Shown: piece by piece, positions 52,161 through 62,860 of the stretch
Numbering within the stretch: the first letter of the stretch is position 1
Layout: each line of letters starts with the position of its first letter
DNA from: Symbiodinium natans
Lineage: Eukaryota > Sar > Dinophyceae > Suessiales > Symbiodiniaceae
Length of the DNA: 64,000 nt
NCBI GenBank assembly: GCA_905221605.1
Contig: CAJNDS010002790.1
Span: 1,088,810 to 1,152,809 of the forward strand
Direction: 5' to 3'
The notes under the pieces: model-generated
The model's input: the letters and a program-made list of their open reading frames with translations, nothing else
The model's database searches: none
Told to the model about the DNA's origin: nothing
Made by a program: the position numbers and the translations under genes

Positions 52161-52700
52161 GGGTTTAGGGTTTAGGGTTTAGGGTGTAGGGTTTGGGGCT
52201 TAGTAAGAGTTTAGGGTTTATGGCTTGGGACAGGGGCTCAGAAGTAGGGTTCAGGTTTTAGGGTTCAGAGCACACAGCCCTGGGCCGTAAGCCCCGGGAG
52301 GTCTTGAAGGCTTTCACATCACCTGCAGGTGCCTTAGTACTACTTAGTGCGACAAGGAAACCCTAAACCGTAACCGTAAACTCTAAACCCCGAGCCCTGA
52401 GCAAGCCCGGGCCCGACCTGCTGGCTACCTACTTTGACGTTCAAACTCTATAACTGCCCAACTATCTGCTATTTAGGGTTTAGGGTTTAGGGTTTAGGGT
52501 TTAGGGTTTAAGGTTTGCAGCGTAACCCGGGGACTACACCTGCACTCTCCGTGCATGTTCTGAGGACGAGGGTCGGCCAAAGACCGGGCCGCGACCTTGG
52601 ACGCCGTTGGGCTGGGTTAGGGTTTAGGGTTTAGGGTTTAGGGTTTAGGGTTTAGGGTTTAGGGTTTAGGGTTTAGGGGTTGGGGTTTGGGGTTTAGGGT
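52161..52700. repeat. TTTAGGG arrays with a further island
   Basis: Arrays 52160-52190, 52473-52515 and 52615-52690. Island 52541-52617 is open as CTLRACSEDEGRPKTGPRPW then TPLGW. Confidence 0.55.
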
Positions 52701-53160
52701 TTAAGTGTTCAGGGTTCAGGGTTGAGGTTTGAGGGTTGAGGGTTTTACGTTCGGGTTCTGAGTCTGGGAGGCGGGAGGGTGAAGGCGAGCGGGGTGGAAG
52801 GGGGGTGGGGAGTGAAGGAGGTGTGTGTGTGTGTGTCGTTATACAAAGTATACACATATATTCCTAAACAAGTGGATATAAATATATATATAGAGAGAGA
52901 GAGAGCCTACAGTCGCCCTGGAACCCTAAACCCTCAAGACCTACCAGCCAATACCCCCGAAACCCTCGGACCCTCACCATCCTCAACCCGCTTGGGCATC
53001 CTTCAATGCATCCTCCCTCGGTATGGAGCACAGCAACCTCTTGCTCTTGCAGTCTAGTAGCTGCTGCTGCTGCTGCTGCGACGACGACGACGACGACGAC
53101 GACCGACGACGACCGACGACGACCGACGACCGACGACGACGACGACGCTCATCGCGTTTG
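52701..53160. repeat. Microsatellites (GT), (TA), (GA), (GCT), (GAC)
   Basis: GTGTGTGT at 52821-52837, TATATA/GAGAGA at 52875-52905, (GCT)n then (GAC/CGA)n at 53061-53147 with GACC interruptions. Low-complexity open frames here are artefacts. Confidence 0.75.
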
Positions 53161-54860
53161 TGTTTTCCCCTCAGCCCTAAACCCTGAACCCTGTGATTTG
53201 GTCATGTGCCTTTTTGGCACCCTTACCCCTGAACCCTATATGGAGCCCCAAAGCTCTGAAAAGCCAGACCATATAAACCCTAAATGGATCAACCACGCTG
53301 TACAATATGATTCCTCCTAGCCCTGAAGTCAAAAACCCTAAGCCCGAAGCGGAGCCCGAGAAAACTCTAAAACCCCAAGCCCTAAACCCTAAACGCCAAA
53401 CCCTAAACCCTAAACCTTAAACCCTAAACCCTACACCCTAAGTGGAGCCCAAAAAGCCTAAAACCCCACGGCCTAGAGGGCCCCCATCGTCCAAAGCCAT
53501 GAGGATTCGCACAACTCGTCCCAGACCATCAAGAGCCATGGAGGCCTTTTGGGGTTTAGGGTTTAGGGTTTAGGGTTTAGGGTTTAGGGTTAGGGGTTTA
53601 GGGTTTAGGGTTTAGGGTTTGGGGTTTAGGGTTTAGGGTTTGGGGTTTGGGGTTTAGGTTTTGGGGTTTCGGTTTTGGGGTTTGGGGTTTAGGATTTAAG
53701 GTTTGGGGCTTAGGGTTTGGGGTTTGGGGTTTAGGGTTTGGGGTTTAGGGTTTGGGGTTTGGGGTTTAGGGTTTGGGGTTTAGGGTTTAGGGGTTAGGGG
53801 TTTAGGGTTTAGGGTTTGGGGTTTGGGGTTTGGGGTTTATACAAGGATCCCTAGAAAGTTGAAGGCGTAGTCCCAATTTAAGGAGTTCTGGGCTCTTTGG
53901 GTATACATAGGACCCTGGGATATTTAATTGCCCTGTTTTCCAGTTCTGTTGTTTTTTTTTTCAGATGGCCAAGCTTGGCTGTTTTGGGTTTCGTGACGTC
54001 AGGGTTTAGGGGTTTCGGGTTTGGGGTTTAGGGTTTAGGGTTTAGGGTTTAGGGTTTAGGATAAGGGACCAAAGGCCACACAAACAAGGATCTTGGGGGG
54101 GAGGGGGGGGAATGCCGAAATTGGGATTGAACCCGAAACCCTAAGCCTAAACCCGAAACCCTAAACCCGAAACCCGGAACCTTAAGATGTCCTTTTTGGC
54201 CTTGGTCGGTTGCGGCTTACTGGTGCTCAGGCCTTCGTTTTTCGAAGTTAAGGGTTTAGGGTTTAGGGTTTAGGGTTTAGGGTTTAGGGTAATTAGTGCT
54301 TGGGAATTCTGGATTGGGCCAGGGAATTGCCCGCTGCGGGCGACTTACTCGACCCCCAACTCCATGGTTTTGGGTAAGCGACCCGTGGGATTGTAGGGAT
54401 CCTCTTTGGCCAGGGTTTAGGGTTAGGGTCTAGGGTTTAGGGTTTAGGGTTTAGGGTAAGGGGGAGGGGGGGCCGTGTGACTAGATCTTTTGGGTTTTCG
54501 GACTGGGTCCTCAGAGGGTGATCATCAGCCACAGTTCCTTCGAGAATAGACGGCCAGCATTTCGAAGATCAGGGCTAGAAGGGCCTCGGCCATGTGTGCA
54601 AGAGGGGTTGCGAGGCTCATTGAGTTTAGGGTTTGTATTCCTTATCACGTATAACCCCAAATCTATAATATACACTCACCAAGATGTATCAGGAACCCTC
54701 TACCCCACAACCATCTTTCCTTGTCTATGTGCAGCGGAAAAAACAGAAAGGCAATCTCGCACGCGTAACGCAGTGACTCAAGAGGTTTGACCCGGTCACC
54801 ATGGGTTTAGGGTTTAGGGTTTAGGGTTTAGGGTTTAGGGTTTAGGGTTTAGGGTTTAGG
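53161..54860. repeat. Telomere-like mosaic, TTTGGGG-rich
   Basis: Decayed CCCTAAA (53330-53450). A long TTTAGGG/TTTGGGG array (53553-53840). A family D fragment at 53908-53941. TTTAGGG at 54010-54060, 54248-54290, 54425-54455 and 54800-54866. No gene is supported. A 90-codon frame (54518-54790) is weak. Confidence 0.65.
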
Positions 54861-54866
54861 GTTTAG

Positions 54867-55090
54867 GGGGCAATTGCTACTGCTGTTTGCCCCTGCCTCG
54901 CGCAATGGAGCAACCGAGAACAGCTGCAGCAGCAGAGGCTCCATGTGGTGAAAAAGGTAAAGCCAGCGTGCAAAAGCACACAACTGGCACGATCTTCTGA
55001 AGGTCATAAAGTCGGCGTCCGTGGAAGATTTGGTGGGGCTGGGCGGGTTCTTCAGCATCATTACTGACGGCTACTACTGCACCACGCCCC
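54867..55090 (+). pseudogene. Orphan coding fragment with frame change
   Basis: The first part reads best as QWSNREQLQQQRLHVVKKVK then PACKSTQLARSSEGH. From about 54992 a shifted frame reads LLKVIKSASVEDLVGLGGFF then SIITDGYYCTTPP. Two frames that meet in mid-sequence suggest a frameshifted exon. It follows a pure TTTAGGG array, an exception to the usual island arrangement. Confidence 0.4.
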
Positions 55091-56640
55091 CAAGCATGCC
55101 CAGCCCAAATAAGAGTCCTTTAATGCCTTAGCCCCCCCCCAAAAACCCTACAGGCAAGCCTTGAACAAAACCCCCAAGACCCTAAAACCCTGAACCCCAA
55201 GCCCTAAGAAACTGTCGACCCCCAAACCCCAAACCCCTAGACCCTAAACCCGAAACCCTCAACACTAAATCCCACACCCTACCCCTAAACTTACTGTTGG
55301 TTAGTAGGGAGTCAGGGAATGTGAGGTCCCTATCTAATCCCTATATAGGGGATATGGGGTACCTCAACCCTAAACCCTAAACCCTAAACCCTGAACCCTG
55401 AACCCTAAACCCTAAACCCTAAACCAACAGTAAAGACCACACACACACACACACACACCCACACACACACACATCACGATGGGTTCATAGAGCTAGCTCA
55501 ATGCCCCTTACTTGCGGAGCAGCCTCTTTGCTTTCCCAAATTAAGGCTCCATAAGCCCCATACCCGAACCAGGGTTTAGGGTTTAGGGTTTAGGGTTTAG
55601 GGTTTAGGGTCTAGCGTCTAGGGCCTAGGGTCTGGGGTTTTAGGGTTTTAGGGTTTAGGGTTTAGAGTTTAGGGTTTCCCCTAAACCCTAAATCTGTTTA
55701 GCTGCCGAGGTTGGTCCCATGAAGTCCAGGCCCATGGAGAAAGAAAGCCGGCAGCCCAGCGGGTTCAGGGTTTAGGGTTTAGTTTAGGGTTTAGGGTTTG
55801 GGGTTTAGGGTTTGGGGTTTAGGGTTTAGTTCAGGGTTTAGGCTTTAGGGCTTAAGGGAGCTTCGTGTTGCTGTGAGCACGAAGGGTCTGGGCGTTTGGG
55901 GCTTGCAGGGTTTACAGCCTGTAGGCTTGACAAGCGGGCTTTTATCCTAGGTAGGATAAGGGGGTCCCTTAAAAGGGAACCCTTCTAGATTCTAAACCCT
56001 CTTCTGGCTCTCTTAAACAGGGACCTTATTCAGGGGTCTATATCCCCAAGGGGTCCCCCGAATCCTATCCCCTATTTTAGGACCCCTGGCGTACTACTAG
56101 GGCCTATTCACTTCAGAAGTTGCGAGTCGCAGTCGATGCCATGGAAAGGGAAGCAAGACTGAACTACTAAGTGCTTAAGAACTCCTCCAATAATGGAAGA
56201 TATCATCCTTTATGAGGGTAATGTGGGGAGCATTTTTTTTTCGTTTGGGGTTCTGAAGCACATCGTGGTGATGTGCGCAGCATCATGTGCACGAGGGCGG
56301 GGTCGCACAAGATGATGTGGTTCGACAGAGAAGTGAACAAGCTTTGAGAACATACGTTACTTTGGGGGAGTTCAGATTCCTCTTTGAAGCGGCTATGTGG
56401 GGATAGCTTTGGCAATGGTTTAGGCTCCTGGTTTTTCTCATTCTTCCCTGATCCTGTGGGTGGGCTTCCTTCAAAATTTGAAAGCCCCATTTGGCAAGAA
56501 AAGGCTAAACCCTGAAATGTTCAGGGGTGCAGGGAGACCCCCAGACCAATTTCAGCCACACAGTGGCCAAGCAGGTTGTGAGCATCTTAGTGTAGTTTCA
56601 GGGTCCCTTAGTATGGGCCCTCAAAAGGATACCCCTTATA
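55091..56640. repeat. Telomere-like mosaic
   Basis: CCCTAAA variants (55150-55290, 55367-55425), (CA)n at 55438-55475, TTTAGGG (55572-55680, 55765-55850). The unique parts 55860-56640 show no convincing gene. A 95-codon minus-strand frame (56203-56490) is not protein-like. Confidence 0.5.
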
Positions 56641-56760
56641 TACCCCTTATACATATATATATATATACACATATACTTATATATATATATATATATACAT
56701 ATACTTATATATATATATACATATACTTATATATATATATATATCCTGTACAAATTATAT
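56641..56760. repeat. (TA)n / TATACATATACT microsatellite
   Basis: Alternating TA with a repeated ATACATATACTTATATATAT unit at three positions. Confidence 0.85.
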
Positions 56761-56785
56761 AAGGGCCCAGACTTCAGAACCCTGC

Positions 56786-56892
56786 AAAGGAGGTCCGTGG
56801 TACTTAGTAACTGATTCTGACTGTGCTTATAACCCACTTATAAGCCCCTCAAGTGCCCTAATATGGTTATAAGAACAGTCATAAACCAACCA
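56786..56892. mobile_element. Foldback family A with right end replaced by CCCTAAA
   Basis: Left AGGTCCGTGGTACTTAGTAA; interior TTATAACCCACTTATAAGCC; right side ACAGTCATAAACCAACCACT. Where the family continues AAGTACCATGAACCTCC, this copy goes AAACCCTGAACCCTAAACCC. The array begins inside the terminal repeat. Confidence 0.6.
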
Positions 56893-57500
56893 CTAAACCC
56901 TGAACCCTAAACCCTAAACCCTAAACCCTAAACCCTAAACCCTAAACCCTAAACCCTAAACCCTAAACCCTAAACCCTTGCCATCATACGTCAATCCGCC
57001 AAGTCCGAGTCTTCATTCGCTGTTAAAGCGGGAGAATGAAGGTGAGTTCTTGAGCATTAGACCCTAAACCCTAAACCCTAAACCCCAAACCCTAAACCCT
57101 TGCGCAAGATACCCCGGTCGGTGCCACGCCAACATCATCGGTGAAGAGCCGCCCACGTATGACTCATCCGGGGAGCGGATATGATTCGGGATGAGGGTGC
57201 CGAAGGGATAGTCCTGATGACGTCGGATGGTGCAGGCTCCAGTCCAATCCTAAACCCTAAACCCTAAACCCTAAACCCTAAACCCTAAACCCTAAACCCT
57301 AATCCCTGCTGCCCAGCCCGATTCCCCCAAGCCAGGTGGACTCCGACTCCACCCGCCCGACCCCACCCAGCAGGCTCAGATTCAGGTGCTGCTGCCGGGG
57401 CCCCTGCTTCCAGCAGCAACCCTAAACCCTAAACCCTAAACCCTAAACCCTAAACCCTAAACCCTAAACCCTAAACCCTAAACCCTAAACCCTAAACCCT
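56893..57500. repeat. CCCTAAA arrays with islands
   Basis: Arrays 56893-56978, 57060-57101, 57250-57303 and 57417-57500. Island 57102-57197 is open as AQDTPVGATPTSSVKSRPRM then THPGSGYDSG. Island 57304-57417 is open in more than one frame. Confidence 0.6.
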
Positions 57501-57605
57501 AAGACTGCCCGAACCAGCGAGTCCAAAGCAACGGCAAGCAAGCCCAAGGCCAAGGCAATGGCCAAGGGAAAGCGCATTGCCAGGAAACCCAAAGGCAAAA
57601 GGTAA
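57501..57605 (+). other. Lysine-rich exon-like island ending in a stop
   Basis: Open as KTARTSESKATASKPKAKAM then AKGKRIARKPKGKR and TAA at 57603-57605. A highly basic C-terminal tail like those of nuclear or chromatin proteins. It directly follows a CCCTAAA array; no TTTAGGG follows at once. Confidence 0.45.
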
Positions 57606-58620
57606 GTCGAAGCACGACCACGACGGCAAGTGGCATATTGTTATTGGGCTCTCATGGTTTACAGGTTTAGGGGTCTAAAGCTCCTAAACCCCAGCTAAAC
57701 TACCCTGAACCCTAAACCCTAAACCCTAAACCCTAAACCCTTAGGGGCCTTTGAGCTCCCAGGCTCCAACCGACTGGTCGGGCACAAGAACTCCGCGCGA
57801 CCGAACTCGAGGCGCTGCGTTGGGGTTTGGGGCTTGGGGTTGAATTACCTGTGACCCTTATTTTTACCTACACTTTGAAGGATTTAGGGTTTAAGGTTTA
57901 GGGCTTAGCCTACTAACTAAGGGTAGTTTGTACTCAAGTGTAGGTAAATAGAGTCCCGGGTGGGGTTTAGGGCTTGGGGTTTACTTAGGGTTCAAGTTTG
58001 GGTTTTTCCGGGCGTAGGGAGAAGCAACCGTACGCACACTTGCGACTACAGGGTTGAAGAGGGAAGTCGTCAGCCTGAGGGTATAGGGTTTACCCTAAAC
58101 CCTAAACCCTAAACCCGAAACCCTAAACCCTAAACCCTAATTTAGGTTTCAGGGTTTCAGGTTTACGTAGGGTTTAGGGTATAGTTTTTTTCGGGCCGAT
58201 AGGTCTCACGCACCCGCTGTCCGTGTCCATTTGTGCCATCCTGCGTGAGCATATTTAGGGTTTAGGGTTTAGCGTTTAGGGTTTAGGGTTTAGGGTGTAG
58301 GGTTCAGGGTTTAGGGTTCAGGGTTTAGGGTTTAGGGCGAGGCCGTGCTATGCACTGCGTGTCAGGCACCCCCTATACCTAATAACCCTAAAATCCGGAC
58401 AACAAGCCCTGAAAAACTGGAAAAACCCAAAAGCCCTTAAGAAAAAAAACCGACAGACCCTAAAACAGCCCTAAAACCCGTTACGCCTACAAAAACCCAA
58501 AAAACCTAAAAACCCCAAAAAACTCTGAACCCGTTTCCCCCCACAAAAAAGAAAACGCAACCCTCCCCCCCCCCCCCCCGTGGGTGGCTTAAATAGGGTC
58601 TATTTGGAAGCTGAGAGTCG
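57606..58620. repeat. End of the telomere-like mosaic
   Basis: CCCTAAA (57708-57742, 58093-58140), TTTAGGG (58255-58340), decayed CCCTAAAA (58380-58560), a C-run (58564-58580). No gene seen. Telomere-like units stop here. Confidence 0.6.
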
Positions 58621-59770
58621 TGTTTTGGTGTGGTAGATAGAAAGGAAAGGGCATGATAAAGTAGCGAGAGGAGCTCTTCAATTCCCTTCCTTATCTCCTA
58701 TGCTCTTTTCCTTCTTTATTGCAACAGGAGAAGACAGGAAAAGGGCTTCCATTCCCCACTTGTTCTTCCTTTCTTGTGTTTTTGTCATTTAGAGGGGAAC
58801 AGGAGAAGAGGAGGGAGAGAGAAGGAGAGGGGAGAGATAACAGGAATCCAATTTCAGTGGAATAGCAAAGAAAAGAATAGAAGAGAGATGAATAGAGAAG
58901 AGGGAGAGACAAAACGAGGCGCTGAGAAGATGGCACTCTTCTTTATCTATCCTATCTCCCTTATCTCCTTTACCTTCCTAGGCTTTATCATTCAAGTTCT
59001 TTTCTTGTGTTTTATCAGTTAAACGGAAACAGAAGGAGAGAAGGGAACGGGAAGTGAGAGAGGAGAGACAAAAAGGAGGCCATTTTAATTTTCTGGAAGG
59101 GTACTGAACAGAAGAGAGGAGACAAGAAACAAGGAGACGGAGGAACACAACAAGGCGCAAAGAAGATGGCACTCTTCTTTATCTATCATCTCTCCCTTCC
59201 TTGTCTCTCTCTTTTCCCTCTATTATTAAAAAGGACAAGACCTCTTCGCAGATAGGTGCCCTCTCTCTTCTTCAGGAAGCCCCCTTGCCCGTATTTTGCT
59301 TGACTTCTGAAACGACAAGGAAAACAACACATAGAAAGAGAGGAAATGGAATGACCCAATAGGCAATGGAGCTCTTCAATTTCTTTCCCTATCTCTTTTC
59401 TTCTTTTTTCATTCTTCATTCAACAAGGAAAAGAAGCTTCCTTTTGTGTGTTTTTGAGATTTAAAGGAGAACAAGAGAAGAGAAGGGAGAGAGAGAGAGA
59501 GAGAGAGAAAGGAAAGAGGAGAGATCAAAAGGAATGCAACTCTAAATGGAAGAGCAATGAAAAGAATGGAAGAGAAATGAGGACAGGCGAAATGCAAAAA
59601 TCAGGCAAAGAGAAGATGGTGCTCGTTTTCATCTTTCCTCTGGTTCTTATTTTTCTCTTCTCTTGTTCATTTCCGTTAGAAAAAACAAAAGGAAATAACA
59701 ATGAACATGTAAGCAAACCCAGCTGATGCTCATGTTTTTTTCCTTTCTCCCTCTCTCTCTCTCTCCATAT

Positions 59771-60580
59771 ATGGGCGATGGAACGGGTGTCCTTGTTGGG
59801 CCGCTTCCTGCATCTTCAAGTGAGGAACCTAAGTGTTTTCTTTTGTTCGTTTGAAGACACAGAAAGCGATTAAAAGAGACGTCCATTTTGGATTGGCAGC
59901 CAACCTCTCTCTCCCTATACATGGGCGATGGAATGGGTGTCCTTTTTGATCGTTTTCTGCATCTTCAAGCGAGGAAAAGGGACACCCCACAAGAAAGCAC
60001 TTAGGGTGTCCCTTTTGCTCGTTTGAAGACACAGCAAGCGATTAAAAGGGACGCCCATTTTGGATTGGCAGCAAACCCAGCTGATGCTCATGATTTCTCT
60101 CTCTCCCCATATATGGGCGATGGAACGGGTGTCCTTCTTGGATCGTTTTCTGCATCTTCAAGCGAAGAAAAGGGACACCACAAGAAACACTTAGGGTGTC
60201 CCTTTTGCTCGTTTCAAGAAACAGAAAGCGATTAAAAGGGACGCCCATTTTGGATCGGCAGCAAACCCAGCCGATGCTCATGATTTATCTCTGTCTATAT
60301 ACGGGCGATGGAACGGGTGTCCTTCTTGGATCGTTTTCTGCATCTTCAAGCGAAGAAAAGGGACACCACAAGAAAACACTTAGTAAGGGTGCCCCTTTTG
60401 CTCGTTTCAAGACACAGAAAGCGATTAAAAGGGACGCCCATTTTGGATCGGCAGCAAACCCAGCTGATGCTCATGATTTATCTCTGTCCATATATGGGCG
60501 ATGGAACGGGTGTTCCTGATCGTTTTCTGCATCTTCAAGGGAGAAAGAAGGGCACCACCCAAGAAGGAAAAGTAACATCA
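59771..60580. repeat. Nested repeat, five units of about 190 bp, first block
   Basis: Units start at ATGGGCGATGGAACGGGTGT near 59771, 59921, 60113, 60301 (ACGGGCG) and 60494. Each runs through CGTTTTCTGCATCTTCAAGC, GGGTGTCCCTTTTGCTCGTT, GACACAGAAAGCGATTAAAA, GGGACGCCCATTTTGGAT and CAAACCCAGCTGATGCTCAT. GGGTGTCC/GGACACC and GGGACGCCC make the unit able to fold. Confidence 0.85.
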
Positions 60581-62009
60581 GATATAGGGAGGGACATTGA
60601 AGAGCTCCTCTCTTTACTTAGTCATTCCCTTTCCTCTCTTCTTATCTGTTGTTTTCTTCGCTTCAAAAAGCAAAATAAGGGAAAATAGATTTCCTGAAGA
60701 GGAGGGAGGGCACCTATTGAAGAGCTCCTGTCTTTACTTAGTCATTCCCTTTCCTCTCTTATCCGTTGTTTTATTCGCTTCATTCCCATTCCCTTTCCTC
60801 TCTTATCCGTTGTTTTATTCGCTTCAAAAAGCAAAATAAGCAAAAAAAAGATTTCCTGACGAGGAGGGAGGGCACCTATCTGTAAAGAGCAATCGTTTAG
60901 AGGGGAACAGGAGAAGAGGAGCGAGAGAGAAGGACAGAGGAGAGATACAGGGAATCCAATTTCAATAGAACAGCAAAGAAAAGAATAGAAGAGAGATGAA
61001 TAGAGAAGAGGGAGAGACAAAACGAGGCGCAGAGAAGATGGCACTCTTCTTTATCTATCCTATCTCCCTTATCTCTCCCTTCCCTCTGTCTTTTCCAGAT
61101 AAGAACAACTAAAGAGGAAGAATTTATGAAAAGGAGAAGAGTAAGGAAAAGAGCAGAAGTAGGCCGAGAAGAGGGACATGATGAAGTACGGCAAGGTCCA
61201 AGCGCAAGGAGTCACCCTCTGCTTTACCTTCCACTGCTTTATCATACAAGTTCCTGTCTTGTGTTTTATCAGTTAAACGGAAACAGAAGGAGAGAAGGGA
61301 AAGGGAAGTGAGAGAGGAGAGACAACAAGGAGGCCATTTTAATTTTCTGGAAGGGTACTGAACAGAAGAGAGGAGACAAGGAACAAGGAGACGGAGGAAC
61401 ACAACAAGGCGCAAAGAAGATGGCACTCTTCTTTATCTATCATCTCTCCCTTCCTTGTCTCTCTCTTTTCCCTCTATTATTAAAAAGGACAAGACCTCTT
61501 CGCAGATAGGTGCCCTCTCTCCTCTTCAGGAAGCCCCCTTGCCCGTATTTTGCTTGCTTTCTGAAACGACAAGGAAAACAACACATAGAAAGAGAGGAAA
61601 TGGAATGAACCAATAGGCAGTGGAGCTCTTCAATTTCTTTCCCTATCTCTTTTCTTCTTTTTTCATTCTTCATTCAACAAGGAAAAGAAACTTCCTTTTG
61701 TGTGTTTTTGAGATTTAAAGGAGAACAAGAGAAGAGAAGGGAGAGAGAAAGGAGAGAGGAGAGATCAAAAGGAATGCAACTCTAAATGGAAGAGCAATGA
61801 AAAGAATGGAAGAGAAATGAGGACAGGCGAAATGCAAAAGTCAGGCAAAGAGAAGATGGTGCTCGTTTTCATCTTTCCTCTGGTTCTTATTTTTCTCTTC
61901 TCTTGTTCATTTCCGTTAGAAAAAACAACAGGAATAACAATGAACATGTAAGCAAACCCAGCTGATGCTCATGATTTTTTCCCTTCTCCCTCTCTCTCTC
62001 TCTCCATAT

Positions 62010-62359
62010 ATGGGCGATGGAACGGGTGTCCTTGTTGGGGCGTATTCTGGATCTTCAAGTGAGGAACCTAGGTGTTTTCTTTTGTTCGTTTGAAGACACA
62101 GAAAGCGATTAAAAGGGACGTCCATTTTGGATTGGCAGCCAACCCAGCTGATGCTCATGATTTTTCTCTCTCTCTCTCTCTCCCTATATATGGGCGATGG
62201 AATGGGTGTCCTTTTTGATCGTTTTCTGCATCTTCAAGCGAGGAAAAGGGACACCCCACAAGAGCACACTTAGGGTGTCCCTTTTGCTCGTTTGAAGACA
62301 CAGAAGGCGATTAAAAGGGACGCCCATTTTGGATTGGCAGCCAACCCAGCTGATGCTCA

Positions 62360-62405
<46 letters not shown>

Positions 62406-62860
62406 ATATATGGGCGATGGAACAGGTGTCCTTTTAGATCGTTTTCTGCATCTTCAAGCGAAGAAAGGGGACACCACAAGGAAACACTTAGGCTGTCCCT
62501 TTTGCTCGTTTGAAGACACAGCAAGCGATTAAAAGGGGCGCCCATTTTGGATTGGCAGCAAACCCAGCTGATGCTCATGATTTATCTCTGTCCCCATATA
62601 TGGGCGATGGAACGGGTGTCCTTTTTGGATCGTTTTCTGCGTCTTCAAGCGAAGAAAAGGGACACTACAAGAAAACACTTAGTAAGGGTGCCCCTTTTGC
62701 TCGTTTCAAGACACAGAAGGCGATTAAAAGGGACGCCCATTTTGGATCGGCAGCAAACCCAGCTGATGCTCATGATTTATCTCTGTCTATATACGGGCGA
62801 TGGAACGGGCGCCCTTCCTGATCGTTTTCTGCATCTTCAAGGGAGAAAGAAGGGCACCGC
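62010..62860. repeat. Nested repeat, five units of about 190 bp, second block
   Basis: Units start near 62010, 62190, 62410, 62600 and 62793 with the same internal landmarks and a variable (CT)n tract before each. Unit order matches the first block: the fifth unit of each ends in AAGGGAGAAAGAAGGGCACC. So the whole 2.1-2.25 kb block was duplicated after the five units had diverged. Confidence 0.85.

Noticed and set aside
62730-62760. CCATTTTGGAT in the 190 bp units compared with the spliced leader
   Set aside because: Nine-base match only. The following bases (CGGCAGC) differ, and the unit has no leader structure.
59771-62860. Regularly spaced repeats of about 190 bp considered as a CRISPR array
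   Set aside because: Unit length, lack of unique spacers and the eukaryotic context rule this out. They are satellite-like units.
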